In this document: positions 1 through 6,322 of the stretch, piece by piece
Position numbering within the stretch: the first letter of the stretch is position 1
How the letters are laid out: each line of letters opens with the position of its first letter
Source of the DNA: Chrysochromulina tobinii
Taxonomy: Eukaryota; Haptophyta; Prymnesiales; Chrysochromulinaceae
DNA: 12,486 bases
Assembly: GCA_001275005.1 (NCBI GenBank)
Contig: JWZX01001128.1
Location: forward strand, 1 to 12,486
Direction: 5' to 3'
Notes under the pieces: model-generated
Told to the model about the DNA's origin: nothing
The model's input: the letters and a program-made list of their open reading frames with translations, nothing else
Database searches by the model: none
Made by a program: the position numbers and the translations under genes

Positions 1-216
1 TGGTCGGATCTCAAAGCCGCGTGCGGGGGCGAGCATCACTCGCAACGGCCTGTCGAGGCCACGCGCCAATACAACCATCGATGGCAGCATTTCCTCAAGA
101 CGTACCTAAAGGGCGACACGCCCATCGGCAAGATCGAGCGCGTGTGGTGGAGGCAGGAAGACCAAGCGCGTGGCTCGCTCCACGTTCCCCTTTCTTCGGC
201 GGGCGGCGGTCGCTGA
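1..216 (+). pseudogene. Helitron-type Rep (Helitron_like_N) fragment, 5' end outside window
   Basis: Frame 1 is open from the first base to a TGA at 214-216 (71 codons). It contains YNHRWQHFLKTYLKGDTP followed by WWRQEDQARGSLHV. The pattern W-x-x-E-x-Q-x-RG-x-x-H is that of the Rep nuclease region of Helitron rolling-circle transposons, where a second His normally follows to complete the HxH metal-binding pair. Here the codon after HV is CCC (Pro), and the similarity stops about ten codons before the stop. The two-His motif is therefore broken, or the element ends near position 186. No helicase domain follows. I infer a dead, truncated copy. The family call rests on motif recognition only, and the 5' part is cut off by the window edge. 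Confidence 0.5.
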
Positions 217-521
217 TCCATACGGCGTATTTGCGCGCCAGCGCCGCATATTGCCGCAGGTCGCCTGGGAGGTTGCCCTTTGTGTTGCGTGCTGTTGTCG
301 GTGAATCATGTCTTCTATAAATCTCAGAGGTTAGCGTATCGCGTTGTGCCCTGTCCACTGTACGGTCCCACAGCGGTCGACGGGACCGATGAGTCTTGAC
401 AAACTTTCACATGAACTTTTCGAGGGATGCATGCAAGTTTGCACCCACAGAGTAGCAGCAGCATGCGCCCTGGTACAAACCGTGCCCTGACCAGCCGCTG
501 ACTCCGCTTCAGATCACGCCG

Positions 522-536
522 TTGTCACTGTGACAA
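522..536. repeat. 15-bp perfect odd palindrome
   Basis: The sequence reads TTGTCAC-T-GTGACAA, a perfect 7-bp inverted repeat around one base. It could be a binding site for a dimeric protein, but a chance palindrome is also possible. Confidence 0.6.
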
Positions 537-861
537 GCCGCCGCTCTGATCTCGCGCATCATCGAGGACCTTCGCCGGACTCGTGTTCCTCTTCCTTATC
601 CGCTTCCTCGACGACGATGTCGACCTCTCGACGAACATGAAGACAGCAGGGTGCGTGATGTAGGCTGTGTCTCGAGAGGATGCAGGATCTGTGAGAACGC
701 CGACAGGCTGTCGGCGAGAGGACTCCGCCTCTCCCACCGCCGCATCTTTAGCCGCATCTGCCACCGTCGCCTCTGCTGCCGCCGCCGCCTCTCTGCCGCC
801 GCCTTACCGCCGCGCCACCTCGACCGCCGACTCCGCGCGGCACTCCGCCCCCGCTGAGGGC

Positions 862-892
862 CCAAGATGATACCAAGATGAAACCAAGATGA
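862..892 (+). repeat. 11-bp tandem repeat, three copies
   Basis: CCAAGATGA recurs at 862, 873 and 884 with an exact period of 11 bp; the two bases after each copy vary. Confidence 0.9.
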
Positions 893-938
893 CGCCCATG
901 ACGTCGCGCCCGCCGCGCCGGGCGCCCAGCCCGTTTGA

Positions 939-1265
939 GTCCGCGACCCCTCCGCTTCAACGCCGGACGGCTCGCCTTCAGAGGTTGATCCGTCTCTCTT
1001 CTTAACTGAGGGGAGCGGTGTTACCAAAGTAGGGCGACAGTTCGGAGGCGAAGCGGCGGCTATGGTCATATGGTGGCGGACCGAGGAGCTGGAGGCGCTG
1101 CGTCTGCAGCAGCGCAAGTGGGCGACGAAGACTGGCGCCAACATCGCGCCGTCGCGCACAAAATAACAGGGCACATCATGCTCGCGGTCAACCGACAACC
1201 CCCTTGCTTCTCGGTCAGCACAGGTCTTCGAGCTGAAGAAGATCAAGGCGACCGTGTTGAGTGTG
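939..1265 (+). other. Possible decayed or unmodelled exons
   Basis: From 939 to a TAA at 1164-1166 one plus-strand frame is open. It ends with a well-formed peptide, GGEAAAMVIWWRTEELEALR followed by LQQRKWATKTGANIAP, and an internal ATG lies at 1062. A second coding-like stretch starts at 1224 directly after CACAG and reads VFELKKIKATVLSV. The CAG before 1224 could be a 3' splice site and join the two, but I could not find a donor that keeps both in frame. No family is recognised. It may be a real small gene, a pseudogene or chance. Confidence 0.2.
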
Positions 1266-2334
1266 GGAAGTCAGATTTTATTACTTGGAGGGCCGGGGTG
1301 GGGGAGGGGGGGGACGTTTTTCTCTGCACGCACACGCTCCACACAAAATCTCCACACATCTGGCGACTAGACCACTCTCAAGCTCAGCACGAGCAGGCCG
1401 AGGCGCCGCCGCCGGTCGGCACTCAGTCGAGTCGCACAGCACCGCGAGCGCGACGGTGAACGATGCGAGCGGAACCGGAGGTCGCGAAACTAAGGCGCCA
1501 AGCGCAAATTGTGCGCACGAAACAACGAGAGCCGGACACGCGGACCGGCAGCGTGCCGCCCCCCAGCTCAGCATCCGCCGTCACAGGCATCATCGCGAAT
1601 TGCATTTTTGCGTGCGCGCACCGAACGACGCGCGGCCAAGAATCGGCCGTGAACGTTCACACTTCGAGTTCACACTCTGCCAGGTTGCGCGTTCAAATCC
1701 TCGGGGTCGGGCTGAGGTCGGGCACGTCGTTCGGTCACACCCCTCCCTACCCCTATGACGACCGCTTCAACACATATCACATTTGGCTGTGACCTGTGTT
1801 TACTTACCGTACGGGGCGGGGGCGCATGCGGAGCCGGAGGGTGACACTTCGGCGCTAGCGGACGCGGCGGTGACGACTGACGTTGACGTCGAACGTTGAC
1901 GTGCGTAGGACGGACGACTTCTTCTACACCGCTGTCACTGACCGGCATCACGAAGCGACACTGTTGAGTTTCACTGACGTCTGCACTCTCGCCCGCTCTG
2001 AATGGACTGGGGGGTCTGACTTGACTGACTTGCACTATTGTCCATCGGACTGTTCGACATGTGAGTGACCATGGTGAGTGACCCACACGCTCCCCCCGCC
2101 GCGCAGGGTGAGACCCATTGCAGATCGCAAGCGCACGACACTACCAGCGGCGGCGGGCATCAACCATCAGCATGCCGTGCATGGGCTCGTTGGCACGTAC
2201 ACGCACCATCACGCAGCACCTACCATGCTCGCATGCTGTGATTGTCCTCCCGACTACGAGTAGACGGAAAGACGGTCCACCGTCCGAGAGCCTGCTCGGG
2301 CCCACTCGAGATCGCCCTGAGATCAGCCCGAAAT
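1263..2334. other. Long intergenic region without a supported gene
   Basis: Long open frames occur on both strands because of the high GC content, but none has a recognisable domain or even composition. The region holds a G-quadruplex motif at 1290-1313. TGACGT/TTGACG motifs cluster at 1876-1900, and TGAC is frequent up to 2085. A direct repeat GTGAGTGACC lies at 2061 and 2074. The right part is the downstream flank of the minus-strand gene ending at 2335. I see no clear polyadenylation signal. Confidence 0.5.
1290..1313 (+). repeat. G-quadruplex motif
   Basis: Four G-runs of 3, 4, 5 and 8 bases lie at 1290-1292, 1295-1298, 1300-1304 and 1306-1313, separated by CC, T and A. This satisfies the usual G4 rule with very short loops. 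Confidence 0.85.
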
Positions 2335-4857
2335 CTACGTGTACAACGGTGAGCCCAGTTGTGGAGACATGGGGGGAAAGGGCCGTGGTTCTCGAGTTGC
2401 TGGCACTTGCTTGGACGCGGTTGTGGTGTTGGCGCTCCGAGCACGCGCAATCCGATTGGCAATCGTGCGCAGCGTGGCTGGCGAGAGCACACTCGCCTTG
2501 AGCTGGCCGCGCGGCGCCTGAGGTTTGAGATCGAGCATCCTTTGCGAGTTCGTCTCTTGTGACTCCTCGCCACTGGACCTACCAGAGATGTGCAGGGTCG
2601 GAATGGCTGAGGCGTTCGCCGCCACAGGCGCCGGATGCGGCGCGACGGCAGCGGAGGGGGCGGTGAGGGCAGAGAAGACCCCTGCAGAGAAGACCCGCGC
2701 CTGCAGCTCCTCCTCCTCACCGTCCGAGCCACCCATCGGGCTAAAGCTCACCGTGAAGTGGATCGTGCCCTCGGGGGAGAGTGGCTGCATGAACTCGTGG
2801 CTCTGCTTCCCGTCGAGCACACTGAGGGAGACGACGCACTCACCGATCTTGTCGTCCGTTGAGTCGAACATGCCGGCATCCTTGCCCATGACGGTCACCG
2901 AGAGATTCCCACTGTACGTGAGCGCCGCGCTCGTGCGCTCGCTGATCACGATCGACTCTTCCCACCGAGGTTTGACCACACTCGAACGGACCCCCGCCTC
3001 CGTGCCGAATTTGAAGATGACGTACGGATCACTCTTGCCGTTCATGTCCTTGGCCAGCAGTCCGCTCGCCGAGTGGAGCTTGACTGAGAGCTGTCCGAGC
3101 TTCGCCTGGGCTTCGCATGCTCGCCTTCGCATGGTAGCGGTCGCAGCGGCGGGGTAGAAGCTGTCCGCGAGGCGCCGGTAGTCGATAGCATGATCCGCAC
3201 GCGGCTGGCTCCCCACTGCACGAAGCACCGACTCAATGTGGTCGTCAGGCACACCGGCCGAGCGCATCGTCGCCGTGAGCCAGCTCACAGTCACCTGCCC
3301 GCACGGCTGCGCTGGCGGCATCGTTGCCTCGCGAGGCTGGCCGGTGCCGCCCTCCAGGCGGCCCACGACGGCGCCCGAGCTTTGCTCAGGGGCGCTGACC
3401 CTGCCAGCAGCGCCGCCGCTCGCAGCCGTCTGCGCGTCGCTTTTCACAGCCGGCAGCGGCACCGCATTCCCCCACGAGGAGCTCGTGGGGGAGGCGAAGC
3501 CGGAGTCGGCCGTTTGCGAGGCGCCGGCAGAACCAGTTCCGTATTGTGACGTCGCTGCGACAGAGGAGCCCTCTGCCGACAGCACCGAGCAGTACTCCGA
3601 GGGCTCGGAGGTGGACGAGGCCTGTGGGGAGACGGCCCCATCGATGTGGCGCGTGGCGTACGGCTCCTTGACCGCCTTCGTCGCCTTGACCGCCTCAATG
3701 TCCATGAGCTCGAAGCATCTGATGAGCTCCGCGCGCGGGTCGGCCGCGTGGCACACGGAGCGCATCAGATAGGCAAACTCGCGCGCGCCGAACCATCCGC
3801 CTTCCAAGCCGACGTGCTCGGCCGCGCGAAGCACCTGCTGGTAGGTGCACCGGCGCCCCGTTGCACGCACCAGGTCGAGTGCCTCGATCGGAGACAGCTT
3901 GCCACCGACCGTCTTGTTCGCCGCGTCGAAGAAGCGCGTGCATTCGGCGAGCGCGGTGTCGAAGGCTTCGGACGAGAAGAAGGGGCACGAGGCCAGGGCC
4001 ACGACCCAGGTATGCGCGTCCGCGCCGTCGGCGGCCTGGAGCGTGAGCAGGTGTCCGCTGCCAAAGCTCAACGCAAACTCATTCCGGTAGAGCCGAGACG
4101 TGTACAGTCGGCACGGCGCCGTGTGGAACAGGGCCGAGCCGACCCCCTTTCCGCGTGAGTGATCGTGCTTGAACCTGCGCAGCGCCGAGGTCATGCGCAC
4201 GCGCCAGTCGCGTGGGACAGCAGTGGCGCGCTGCCGTTCGATGGCCTCCTGCGGGTCCTCGTCAAACCAAGCGAGCTGCTTCATCGACAAGTGGACAAAG
4301 TGGCGCACCCAACCCCGCTGCGATTCGCCGTGCGCGATCGCAAACTCCGCTCGGCCGTCGCTGACGACCTCCTTCTTGCGCAAGTAGCCCGTGAGCGCCG
4401 AATACCGGACGGCCTCGTTGAAAGGAGCGGAAGAGCCGTCGGGGAAGAGCACGCAGTACTCGTTCCACACGACCTCTTCAAAGACTGGCGCCATGCGCCC
4501 CTCCTCGTACTTGCCGCTTTGCTCGCGACGATGCCGCACGCGCTCGGCGTGCCCCCGACGGCGCGGGCGGGCGGGCTTCATCGACTTCATCTCGGCGTCC
4601 TCGGACGTGGGGATGCGGCTGAGCCGCAGCTCAAACTCGTTGACAGCCATTGGGAACAGAGCGCCGATATGGTCGCCCTTCCGGACCTTAACGTTGTCGA
4701 CAGCGAGCAGAACGTCGCCAACGCGCACGCCGCCGTTGGCCTCGGCCGCGCAGCCCGTAAGCAAGCGCGTCACCTCATTGTTTGAGTCGAAGTGCAGGCC
4801 GAGGCCGCTCTCGGTACGCGCCAATTTGACGACGACCTCCACCGCGGGCAGCTTCAT
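2335..4857 (-). CDS. PDZ-PH-EF-hand-C2 domain protein (probable membrane signalling adaptor)
   Basis: The ORF encodes 840 residues from the ATG at 4857; the frame opens further at 4881 only through a GTG. An N-terminal PDZ-like domain (about 1-81) has the carboxylate-loop sequence GLGLHF and the typical GGVRVGDVLLAVD. A PH domain (about 153-291) runs from GYLRKKE through WVRHFVHL to a final helix with Trp284. A helical EF-hand-like region covers about 295-570, and residues about 410-520 are Ser/Ala/Gly-rich. A C2 domain (about 586-705) keeps Asp604, Asp610, Asp660 and Asp668/669 of the calcium site, but the first Asp of the usual V-x-D-x-D is Gly658. The tail is Ser/Ala/Pro-rich. The order PH-EF-C2 recalls phospholipase C, but no X/Y catalytic domain exists. 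I infer a calcium- and phosphoinositide-responsive adaptor. A 339-nt piece (3295-3633) may be spliced out, giving 727 residues. Confidence 0.85.
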   Translation of the reverse strand: MKLPAVEVVVKLARTESGLGLHFDSNNEVTRLLTGCAAEANGGVRVGDVLLAVDNVKVRKGDHIGALFPMAVNEFELRLSRIPTSEDAEMKSMKPARPRRRGHAERVRHRREQSGKYEEGRMAPVFEEVVWNEYCVLFPDGSSAPFNEAVRYSALTGYLRKKEVVSDGRAEFAIAHGESQRGWVRHFVHLSMKQLAWFDEDPQEAIERQRATAVPRDWRVRMTSALRRFKHDHSRGKGVGSALFHTAPCRLYTSRLYRNEFALSFGSGHLLTLQAADGADAHTWVVALASCPFFSSEAFDTALAECTRFFDAANKTVGGKLSPIEALDLVRATGRRCTYQQVLRAAEHVGLEGGWFGAREFAYLMRSVCHAADPRAELIRCFELMDIEAVKATKAVKEPYATRHIDGAVSPQASSTSEPSEYCSVLSAEGSSVAATSQYGTGSAGASQTADSGFASPTSSSWGNAVPLPAVKSDAQTAASGGAAGRVSAPEQSSGAVVGRLEGGTGQPREATMPPAQPCGQVTVSWLTATMRSAGVPDDHIESVLRAVGSQPRADHAIDYRRLADSFYPAAATATMRRRACEAQAKLGQLSVKLHSASGLLAKDMNGKSDPYVIFKFGTEAGVRSSVVKPRWEESIVISERTSAALTYSGNLSVTVMGKDAGMFDSTDDKIGECVVSLSVLDGKQSHEFMQPLSPEGTIHFTVSFSPMGGSDGEEEELQARVFSAGVFSALTAPSAAVAPHPAPVAANASAIPTLHISGRSSGEESQETNSQRMLDLKPQAPRGQLKASVLSPATLRTIANRIARARSANTTTASKQVPATREPRPFPPMSPQLGSPLYT
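3295..3633 (-). other. Candidate exitron or retained intron inside the EF-hand region
   Basis: On the minus strand the segment begins GTCTCC after GGGGCC and ends GGGCAG before GTGACT, so it has GT-AG ends. It is 339 nt (113 codons), in phase 0, with no in-frame stop. Keeping it gives a Ser/Ala/Gly-rich insert between residues 408 and 522. Removing it joins DGA to VTVSWLTATM, which aligns without gaps to the EF-hand pattern DGTITTKELGTVM of calmodulin. Against a plain intron, codon use inside is GC3-rich like coding sequence and the acceptor lacks a pyrimidine tract. It also contains a perfect 10-bp hairpin at 3469-3491. Confidence 0.5.
3469..3491. repeat. Perfect 10-bp hairpin with 3-nt loop
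   Basis: CCCCCACGAG (3469-3478) and CTCGTGGGGG (3482-3491) are exact reverse complements around GAG. It lies in the candidate exitron, where a strong stem could affect splice-site pairing, or may be chance in GC-rich DNA. Confidence 0.85.
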
Positions 4858-4871
4858 GGATCCTCGTTCAT
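4854..4871 (-). promoter_or_regulatory. Five-codon upstream ORF overlapping the start of the PDZ-PH-C2 gene
   Basis: Reading the minus strand from 4871, ATG is followed by codons for N, E, D and P and then TGA. The TGA (4856-4854) overlaps the main ATG (4857-4855) in an ATGA junction, the geometry used for termination-reinitiation. It matters only if the transcript begins upstream of 4871, which I cannot see. Confidence 0.4.
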
Positions 4872-5066
4872 GAAAACTCACGAATTCGTCAACAATTGTG
4901 AAAAGCGCGGTTAAAGAATTCGGAAGTCGGGCGAGGTCGTGGGCCGGCTTTTCCCACTCGATATGTTGGCGCTTACAAGAATTTGGGAGGAGTCTGGACT
5001 AGAAACCGGTAAAAGCTGGACAAGAACGTGTTCGGCGACCGCAGAAAAACAGGCGCTGCACTTGCC
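4858..5066. promoter_or_regulatory. Divergent (head-to-head) promoter region
   Basis: Only 209 bp separate the start codons of the minus-strand PDZ-PH-C2 gene and the plus-strand FAM210-like gene, so both promoters must lie here or overlap. The part at 4880-4925 is AT-richer and has a perfect palindrome ACGAATTCGT (4880-4889) and a second GAATTC at 4917-4922. I see no clear TATA box. Confidence 0.5.
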
Positions 5067-5676
5067 ATGGGACTTCCCTCAATGGAGACAGAGCAAGCAG
5101 GAAAATGGGGCGACAAGGTGCTTGCGAGCGAGAACTTTTGCTACAGTGCATCCCTCACCTCGGCCGCGTCTTACAAACACCCTGCCGCTGCGCCGGCCAC
5201 TTACAAACACCTTGTACTGCCACTTACAAACACCACGCCGCTGCCGCATGCATGCTGCGCAGTTCAAGGTCTACTTGATGATTGAGTGTTTCGTGTGGCT
5301 GCCCGCCGCGTACATTTTCTGCTATCGCTTCCAGCCGACGGTTCGGTTCGCCAAGACTGATTCTGGCAAACGCATCGTGATTGCCGCCAGCAACTTCCTC
5401 GAGCGCAGAGCACCATCAACGCATGCCAGCCTCGCAAAGCTGGCGAACCAAGCGCAGGGCGCTCCTGCCGGGCGCGCGGCCGCGGAGTGGGCTCTGCTCA
5501 ACAAGGTGGGAGATCAGCACGCGCGCCACGTGCCGGGCGCTCGTTGAAGCTTGCCCTTGTTTGCATGCCCTCAGGTGCTGGCTCCAATTGGGTTCCCGAC
5601 GAAGATGTGGATTGCTCATCGGGTCGTGAAAAACTGGGATGCGAAAGCGGTGGCGGCGCAGCCGGACGCGCGGTGA
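5067..5676 (+). CDS. Small membrane protein, DUF1279/FAM210-like (three exons)
   Basis: The gene appears only after splicing: exons 5067-5117, 5263-5505 and 5575-5676, all in phase 0, giving 131 residues. The start ATG has a strong context (TTGCCATGG). Exon 1 encodes 17 residues ending GKWGDK. Exon 2 begins FKVYLMIECFVWLPAAYIFC, a membrane span, and ends AAAEWALLNK. Exon 3 continues VLAPIGFPTKMWIAHRVVK and ends at TGA. One membrane segment, a polar middle and a C-terminal A-x(3)-NK-x-LAPI-x(2)-P motif match the layout of DUF1279/FAM210 proteins, where a hydrophobic segment precedes an HK-x(2)-APVR motif. Known FAM210 proteins are mitochondrial, but I see no transit peptide. The exon joins are well supported by sense and phase; the family name is tentative. 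Confidence 0.6.
5118..5262 (+). other. Intron 1 of the FAM210-like gene, with an internal repeat
   Basis: This is a 145-nt GT-AG intron (AAG|GTGCTT to GCGCAG|TTC), not a multiple of 3. It holds three exact copies of CTTACAAACACC at 5170, 5200 and 5223, spaced 30 and 23 bp apart. Confidence 0.55.
5506..5574 (+). other. Intron 2 of the FAM210-like gene
   Basis: This is a 69-nt GT-AG intron (AAG|GTGGGA to CCTCAG|GTG). It is a multiple of 3 but has an in-frame TGA, so retention would truncate the protein before the conserved C-terminal motif. Confidence 0.6.
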
Positions 5677-6042
5677 TGCAGTCCCTTGTTGCCTTTGTTG
5701 CCGGGCAGGCTTGCTGCGAGGTACCGTTGCCAAAGCTGTCCACGTCCCTCAGTGAGACGTCATCGCGCTTCTCACGATGTCGACACAGGTCACCGCGGCT
5801 CACGACACGTCGGTCGCTCGGTGGCCCTCCCGCCTCTGCCTCGCTCTGTGGTCGCAGCACTCCTTCGAGCTTAGCTGTACTGAAGCTGTTCTGCGTACAA
5901 TACTAGACTGACCCCTGTAGCGGTTGTATCAGGACGTGAACTTGAACTTGAACTTGTACTTGAAAATGGCGCTCGTCGCGACGCTTCTGCCCCCGAAACT
6001 TACCTTCAATACCCTAGGTTGTTGGCGCCGTCGGCAGCCCTC
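5677..6042. promoter_or_regulatory. Gap between the FAM210-like gene and TTC8 (3' flank plus TTC8 5' region)
   Basis: I see no gene in these 366 bp. The right part should hold the TTC8 promoter and leader. A hexamer TGAACT is repeated four times with one variant at 5937-5960, just before an ATG at 5966 that opens a long out-of-frame upstream ORF. No TATA box or clear polyadenylation signal was seen. Confidence 0.45.
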
Positions 6043-6322
6043 ATGGACACGGAGCAGCTCACGCAGCAGTTGGACCCCGTCTTCAAGGCGCAGTGGTTAT
6101 TTCGGCAGCACAAGTGGGACGACTGCATCGCGCTGTGCACCGAGCTGCTCGCTGCCAACCCTTACGACCAGGCCGTGTGGTACCTCAAGTGTCGCGCGCT
6201 CACTCTGCAGGCGTGGGTCGACGACACCGACTTTGAGGAGGAGGGCATGGCGGATTCGCTGCTCGATGAAAATGCGACCGCCACGTTGCCGCGTCCGGGC
6301 ACGTCGCTCTCACGGCCGATGA
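5966..6322 (+). promoter_or_regulatory. Upstream ATG opening an ORF that overlaps the TTC8 start
   Basis: The ATG at 5966 has A at -3 and G at +4, a better context than the TTC8 ATG at 6043 (C at -3). Its frame stays open for 118 codons to 6322, overlapping 280 nt of TTC8 in another frame; its protein looks like a shadow of TTC8. Either transcription starts after 5968 or this upstream ORF would repress TTC8 translation. Confidence 0.35.

Larger units (their letters stand above)
217..938. other. No supported gene; short coding-like peptides and simple repeats
   Basis: I see no convincing gene here. On the minus strand, about 190-290, the peptide KGNLPGDLRQYAALARKYAV looks protein-like but belongs to no family I recognise. 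An ATG at 389 opens a 33-codon ORF (MSLDKLSHELFEGCMQ...) ending at an in-frame TGA. Around 568-650 a plus-strand stretch reads as hydrophobic (LVFLFLIRFLDDDVDL), while its antisense reads as an acidic tail (VDIVVEEADKEEEHESG), so neither strand is favoured. Positions 740-860 are GCC/TCT low-complexity sequence. These could be exon scraps of a decayed gene. Confidence 0.4.

Noticed and set aside
667-870. Ala/Ser-rich 67-codon plus-strand ORF
   Set aside because: It is explained by GCC/TCT low-complexity sequence; no domain and no start context.
596-1246. 216-codon minus-strand ORF
   Set aside because: It is Arg/Ser-rich with no domain and starts without an ATG in good context; it looks like a GC-driven shadow.
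1252-1261. CCGTGTTGAG matches ten bases of the right-hand repeat arm
   Set aside because: It is a single isolated partial match with no partner arm, and reads well as part of a coding-like stretch; probably chance.
1691-1700. GTTCAAATCC resembles a tRNA B box / T-loop
   Set aside because: The bases on either side do not pair into a T-stem, and no A box or acceptor stem is found upstream.
1670-2086. 138-codon minus-strand ORF
   Set aside because: Pro/Arg-rich with irregular composition, no motif and nothing supporting transcription.
4939-5547. 202-codon plus-strand ORF as one gene
   Set aside because: Only its second half is credible; the first half crosses the repeat-bearing intron, and the end reads through a donor site. 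Replaced by the three-exon model.
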